18,737 bases of DNA, taken from the NCBI GenBank assembly GCA_041621405.1, contig JBFKAV010000065.1, forward strand, positions 1 to 18,737, written 5' to 3'. Origin of the DNA: JBFKAV01 sp041621405. Lineage in GTDB: Bacteria > Pseudomonadota > Alphaproteobacteria > Rhodobacterales > Rhodobacteraceae. Each line of letters begins with the position of its first letter. The first letter of the stretch is position 1. The position numbers were made by a program, and so were the translations under genes. Shown piece by piece: positions 16,234-18,737 of the stretch. The notes under the pieces were generated by a model. It was not told where the DNA came from, made no database searches, and was given only the letters and a program-made list of their open reading frames with translations.

Positions 16234-16971
16234 TCAGATCCTCGTCCGCTTGAAGATCGGCTCGGGGATGTTGCGGATGATCAGCATCACCAATGACCAG
16301 ACCGGCTTGACGTATATCACATTGCGCCGCCGGTTCACCGCCCACGCCATCGCCTCGGCGATTTCCTGCGGGCTCGCCGTCAGCTTCGGCGGCAGATCGT
16401 GGCCCTCGGTCATCTTCGTCGCCACGAAGCCCGGCAGCACCGTCAGCACGTGCACTCCCTTCTTCGCCAGCCGATTCCTAAGCCCGGACAGGAAGGCGGT
16501 GAACCCTGCCTTGGCCGCGCCGTAGACGTAGTTCGAAGCCCGGCCCCGGTCGCCCGCGACGGAGCTGATGCCCACGATGCTGCCCGAGCCGCGCGCCTCG
16601 AAGCGGTTGGCGATCTCGGCCAACACCAGCGCCGGACCCTCGAAGTTGCTGCGAAGGACCTTTCGGGCGGCCTGGGCGTCGCGCTCCGATACCTCCTGCT
16701 GCCCGAGCAGCCCGACCGCGCAGACGGCGATCCCCGGAAGCTCGGGCAAGGCCGCGAGCAGGCGCTCGGGCGCGCCGGCGTCGAGTGCGTCGAACTCGTG
16801 CAGCGTCACGTTCACCCGATAGCGGACCTCGAGATCTGACTTTTCCGGCGCGAGCCCCTGGGCTTTGCGCGCGGCGAGCTGGATCGGATGCCCGTCGGCG
16901 GCGAAGCGGTGGGCGATGGCGAGCCCGATGTCGGAGCGACCTCCGAGGATCAGGACGGGAGGTTTGGTCAC
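16234..16971 (-). CDS. dprE2: DprE2-like short-chain dehydrogenase (polyprenylphosphoryl-ketopentose reductase)
   Basis: An SDR of 245 residues. The N-terminal NAD(P)-binding motif is LILGGRSDIGLAIA, the GGxSxIG variant seen in DprE2 rather than the usual TGxxxGIG. The active-site elements are GISSVAG (Ser136/Ser137) and YGAAK (Tyr150, Lys154). The C-terminus (VNRRRNVIYVKPVWSLVMLI) is partly hydrophobic, fitting a lipid substrate. With DprE1 it would complete the 2'-epimerisation of polyprenyl-phosphoryl ribose to arabinose by reducing the keto intermediate. The start is GTG at 16971, overlapping the dprE1 stop (GTGA); longer in-frame readings run through dprE1 in another frame. Without the neighbour it would be called only an SDR. 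Confidence 0.88.
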   Translation of the reverse strand: MTKPPVLILGGRSDIGLAIAHRFAADGHPIQLAARKAQGLAPEKSDLEVRYRVNVTLHEFDALDAGAPERLLAALPELPGIAVCAVGLLGQQEVSERDAQAARKVLRSNFEGPALVLAEIANRFEARGSGSIVGISSVAGDRGRASNYVYGAAKAGFTAFLSGLRNRLAKKGVHVLTVLPGFVATKMTEGHDLPPKLTASPQEIAEAMAWAVNRRRNVIYVKPVWSLVMLIIRNIPEPIFKRTRI

Positions 16972-18290
16972 AGGTCGAGCCTTTCTGATTGGGCCGAGGC
17001 GAAGGTGGGCCGGGTGCCGTCGGCGCGCCGCATCGCGGCGAAATCCTCCGCGCGCGGGTCGGCTTCGCGCAGCCGCGCCGCCTCGAGCCGGGAGTCCTTG
17101 GCAAGGTAGAAGCGCCCGCCGTGAGCGATGGCGATCCGATCGAGCTCGGAGATCAGCGCGAGGCTCTTCCGGTTTGCGGCGAAGTCGAGCGCGAGCGTAT
17201 AGCCCTCCTGAGGGAACGAGAGCCCGCCCCGCCCGGGACCGAATTTCTTCAGGACCGCCAGGAACGCGCCCCGACCGGACTCGGAGACCTCGCCAAGCAG
17301 TGCCTCGAGGCCCGCCCGCGCCGCGTCGGGCGGCAGCACGCACTGGAATTGGACCAGCCCCTTGCGACCGTAGATCCGGTTCCAGTTGCCGATCCTGTCG
17401 AGCGGATAGAAATAGCTGTCCCAGTCCACCAGACGCTCGCCCGCTGCCCGAATGCCGGCGCGCCAGTGGAGTGCGTTGAAGGCCCTGACCGAGTTTCCGT
17501 TCAGCGCGAGGCCTGGCAAGTCGAAGGGCACCACCAGGCGCCGCCGGAGCGGCGTCTCGAACGGGCTCCGGCGCCGCGCCGCCGGAAGTTCGCCCAGCTC
17601 GGCATGTTCGCCCAGCATCAGTAGCGAACGACCGAGCGACGGGCCACGGGCCAGGCAGTCGATCCACGCCACCGAATAGGTCGCGTCCGCCCGCGCCTCG
17701 AACGCTGCCATCGCCTCGGCCAGACTCGGCGCCGGTATCGTCTCCTGCAGGATCCAGCCCGTCTCGACCGGCCTGAGCCGGACCGCGGCCCGAAGGATCA
17801 CACCCGTGAGCCCCATGCCGCCCAGGGTCCACTCGAAGAGCGCCTTGTTGCGCGAGGGCGAACAGCGGCGGACCTTGCGGTCGGCACCCATCAGCTCGAT
17901 CCAGTCCATCGAGGAGGCCATCGACCCCTCCTTGTGGTGGTTCTTGCCATGCACGTCGGCTGCGATCATGCCGCCCAGGGTCACGAACTTGGTGCCCGGC
18001 GTCACCGCGGGGAACCAGCCTCGCGGCAGGAAGCAGGTGATCACGTCGGCAAGCAGCACCCCGGCCTCGGCAACTAGCCGGCCGCTGGTCTCGTCGAACG
18101 AGATCATCCGGTTGAACCGACGCATGTCGACGGTGTTCTGCACGCTGATCGCACTGTCGCCATAGGCGCGTCCGTTGCCCCGGGCGATCAGGCCGCCCTC
18201 GGCGACCAGCGCGGCCAGTTCCGCCTCGCTCCGCGGCGCGCGCACCCGGCATGCGAGCCGAGGGAACCGTCCCCAGCCCTCCAGCGTCAT
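16968..18290 (-). CDS. dprE1: DprE1-like FAD-dependent polyprenylphosphoryl-ribose 2'-oxidase
   Basis: A 440-residue VAO-type flavoprotein. FAD-domain marks are IARGNGRAYGDSA (35-47), TPGTKFVTLGGMIAADVHGKNHH (97-119, with His114 as FAD-contacting histidine) and LGGMGLTGVI. Substrate-domain marks are KKFGPGRGGLSFP and RFYLAKDSR with Lys398 at the position of the catalytic lysine Lys418 of mycobacterial DprE1. The motif that holds the drug-reactive cysteine in mycobacteria (Cys387, NICVDF) reads TLALDF here, with Ala367. It oxidises the 2'-hydroxyl of polyprenyl-phosphoryl ribose; DprE2 then reduces the ketone. The ATG at 18290 overlaps the GtrA stop. A longer in-frame reading to 18725 is not supported because it crosses the GtrA gene. 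Confidence 0.91.
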   Translation of the reverse strand: MTLEGWGRFPRLACRVRAPRSEAELAALVAEGGLIARGNGRAYGDSAISVQNTVDMRRFNRMISFDETSGRLVAEAGVLLADVITCFLPRGWFPAVTPGTKFVTLGGMIAADVHGKNHHKEGSMASSMDWIELMGADRKVRRCSPSRNKALFEWTLGGMGLTGVILRAAVRLRPVETGWILQETIPAPSLAEAMAAFEARADATYSVAWIDCLARGPSLGRSLLMLGEHAELGELPAARRRSPFETPLRRRLVVPFDLPGLALNGNSVRAFNALHWRAGIRAAGERLVDWDSYFYPLDRIGNWNRIYGRKGLVQFQCVLPPDAARAGLEALLGEVSESGRGAFLAVLKKFGPGRGGLSFPQEGYTLALDFAANRKSLALISELDRIAIAHGGRFYLAKDSRLEAARLREADPRAEDFAAMRRADGTRPTFASAQSERLDL

Positions 18291-18715
18291 GCCGGCTCTC
18301 TGCGTGCCAGTGCGATGTCGGTGAAGACGAAGCGCCGGTCGAGCTGGTACTTGGTGACATAGCCCACCGCAAGGCCGAGCACGGCCCCGATCTCGCGCAT
18401 CAGATCGGTTCCCCAAACCAGGTAGAATGCGCTCTCGCTGCCCCAGAAGATTAGCGTCGTGACGACCCCCATCGCCGTGTAGAGGGTGAACTTCCGCCCG
18501 TGCGCCCGAAGCCCGGTCGTGCGGTCGCCGAAGATCCAGCGCTTGTCGAGCAGGTACTTCAACACCAGCCCCACCACGGTCCCGGCGAGCACCGCAAACA
18601 AGTAGCCCCGCATCGAATGATCGACTGCCAAGACAGCGCGCTGCGCCGCGAGGTTGGCAATCGTCGCTGCGACCGCGAATGCGGCGTAGCGCAGGACCAG
18701 TACGCGCAGCGTCAC
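18287..18715 (-). CDS. GtrA-family membrane protein
   Basis: A 142-residue protein with four predicted membrane helices (about 9-29, 37-54, 76-96, 106-124). The paired motifs LKYLLDKRWIF and VTKYQLDRRFVF, each after a hydrophobic helix, are the repeat signature of GtrA/DPMS-type flippase-like proteins. GtrA proteins are linked to moving or recruiting polyprenyl-phosphate sugars for envelope glycosylation. The position directly before dprE1 mirrors Rv3789-dprE1-dprE2 in mycobacteria. The start is GTG at 18715, overlapping an upstream TGA (GTGA). The stop overlaps dprE1 (ATGA), so all three genes are coupled. Confidence 0.87.
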   Translation of the reverse strand: MTLRVLVLRYAAFAVAATIANLAAQRAVLAVDHSMRGYLFAVLAGTVVGLVLKYLLDKRWIFGDRTTGLRAHGRKFTLYTAMGVVTTLIFWGSESAFYLVWGTDLMREIGAVLGLAVGYVTKYQLDRRFVFTDIALARREPA

Positions 18716-18737
18716 AACAGCGCACCCGCGGCGGCGA
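18712..18737 (-). CDS. Possible C-terminal end of an upstream gene (partial)
   Basis: Upstream of the GtrA start the minus strand reads AAAGALL then TGA (18712-18714), overlapping the GTG start as GTGA. A hydrophobic tail ending there would fit a membrane protein. The known partner in such clusters is a UbiA-type phosphoribosyl transferase, but seven residues cannot identify it, and the product name is deliberately withheld. Confidence 0.35.

Overview
The window is high-GC, densely packed bacterial DNA. Gene content, codon use and protein character fit an alphaproteobacterium, most likely of the Rhodobacterales/Rhodobacteraceae; this is an inference from family resemblance, since no rRNA or other marker gene is present. 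Four transcription units can be read, plus cut-off genes at both edges.

(1) Positions 1-4852, plus strand: the distal part of a Na+-translocating NADH:quinone oxidoreductase operon, with the last codons of nqrB followed by nqrC, nqrD, nqrE, nqrF, the flavin transferase apbE, a 55-residue nqrM and a small two-CBS-domain protein. Nearly every junction is an ATGA-type overlap or a gap of at most 3 nt, so the eight genes form one translationally coupled string. It encodes most of the pump plus its two maturation factors (ApbE for covalent FMN, NqrM for the membrane Fe-S centre) and a possible nucleotide-sensing regulator.

(2) Positions 10615 back to 5038, minus strand: a BMP/PnrA-type ABC uptake system (binding protein, double-NBD ATPase, two permeases), probably for nucleosides or purines, followed after 136 bp by an orphan CoxG-like (SRPBCC) protein. 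A perfect 10-bp stem-loop lies between the binding protein and the ATPase.

(3) Positions 10866-16129, plus strand: an operon of an AMP-forming short-chain acyl-CoA (acetyl-CoA-like) synthetase, a fused E1 alpha-beta 2-oxo acid dehydrogenase, its E2 acyltransferase and a stand-alone acyl carrier protein. No E3 is present. Two copies of the dyad TTGAC-N4-GTCAA, 52 bp apart, lie upstream. This is the best candidate in the window for a poorly described system: a compact pyruvate- or acetoin-dehydrogenase-like complex encoded with its own carrier protein, possibly under FNR/CRP-family control.

(4) Positions 18737 back to 16234, minus strand: the end of an unidentified gene, a GtrA-like membrane protein, a DprE1-like FAD oxidase and a DprE2-like short-chain dehydrogenase. 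The last two are the epimerase pair that turns polyprenyl-phospho-ribose into polyprenyl-phospho-arabinose, so the segment probably serves cell-envelope arabinose glycosylation. The order gtrA-dprE1-dprE2 matches the mycobacterial arrangement.

I saw no tRNA, rRNA, CRISPR array, insertion sequence or prophage signature. No gene-free stretch exceeds about 250 bp.
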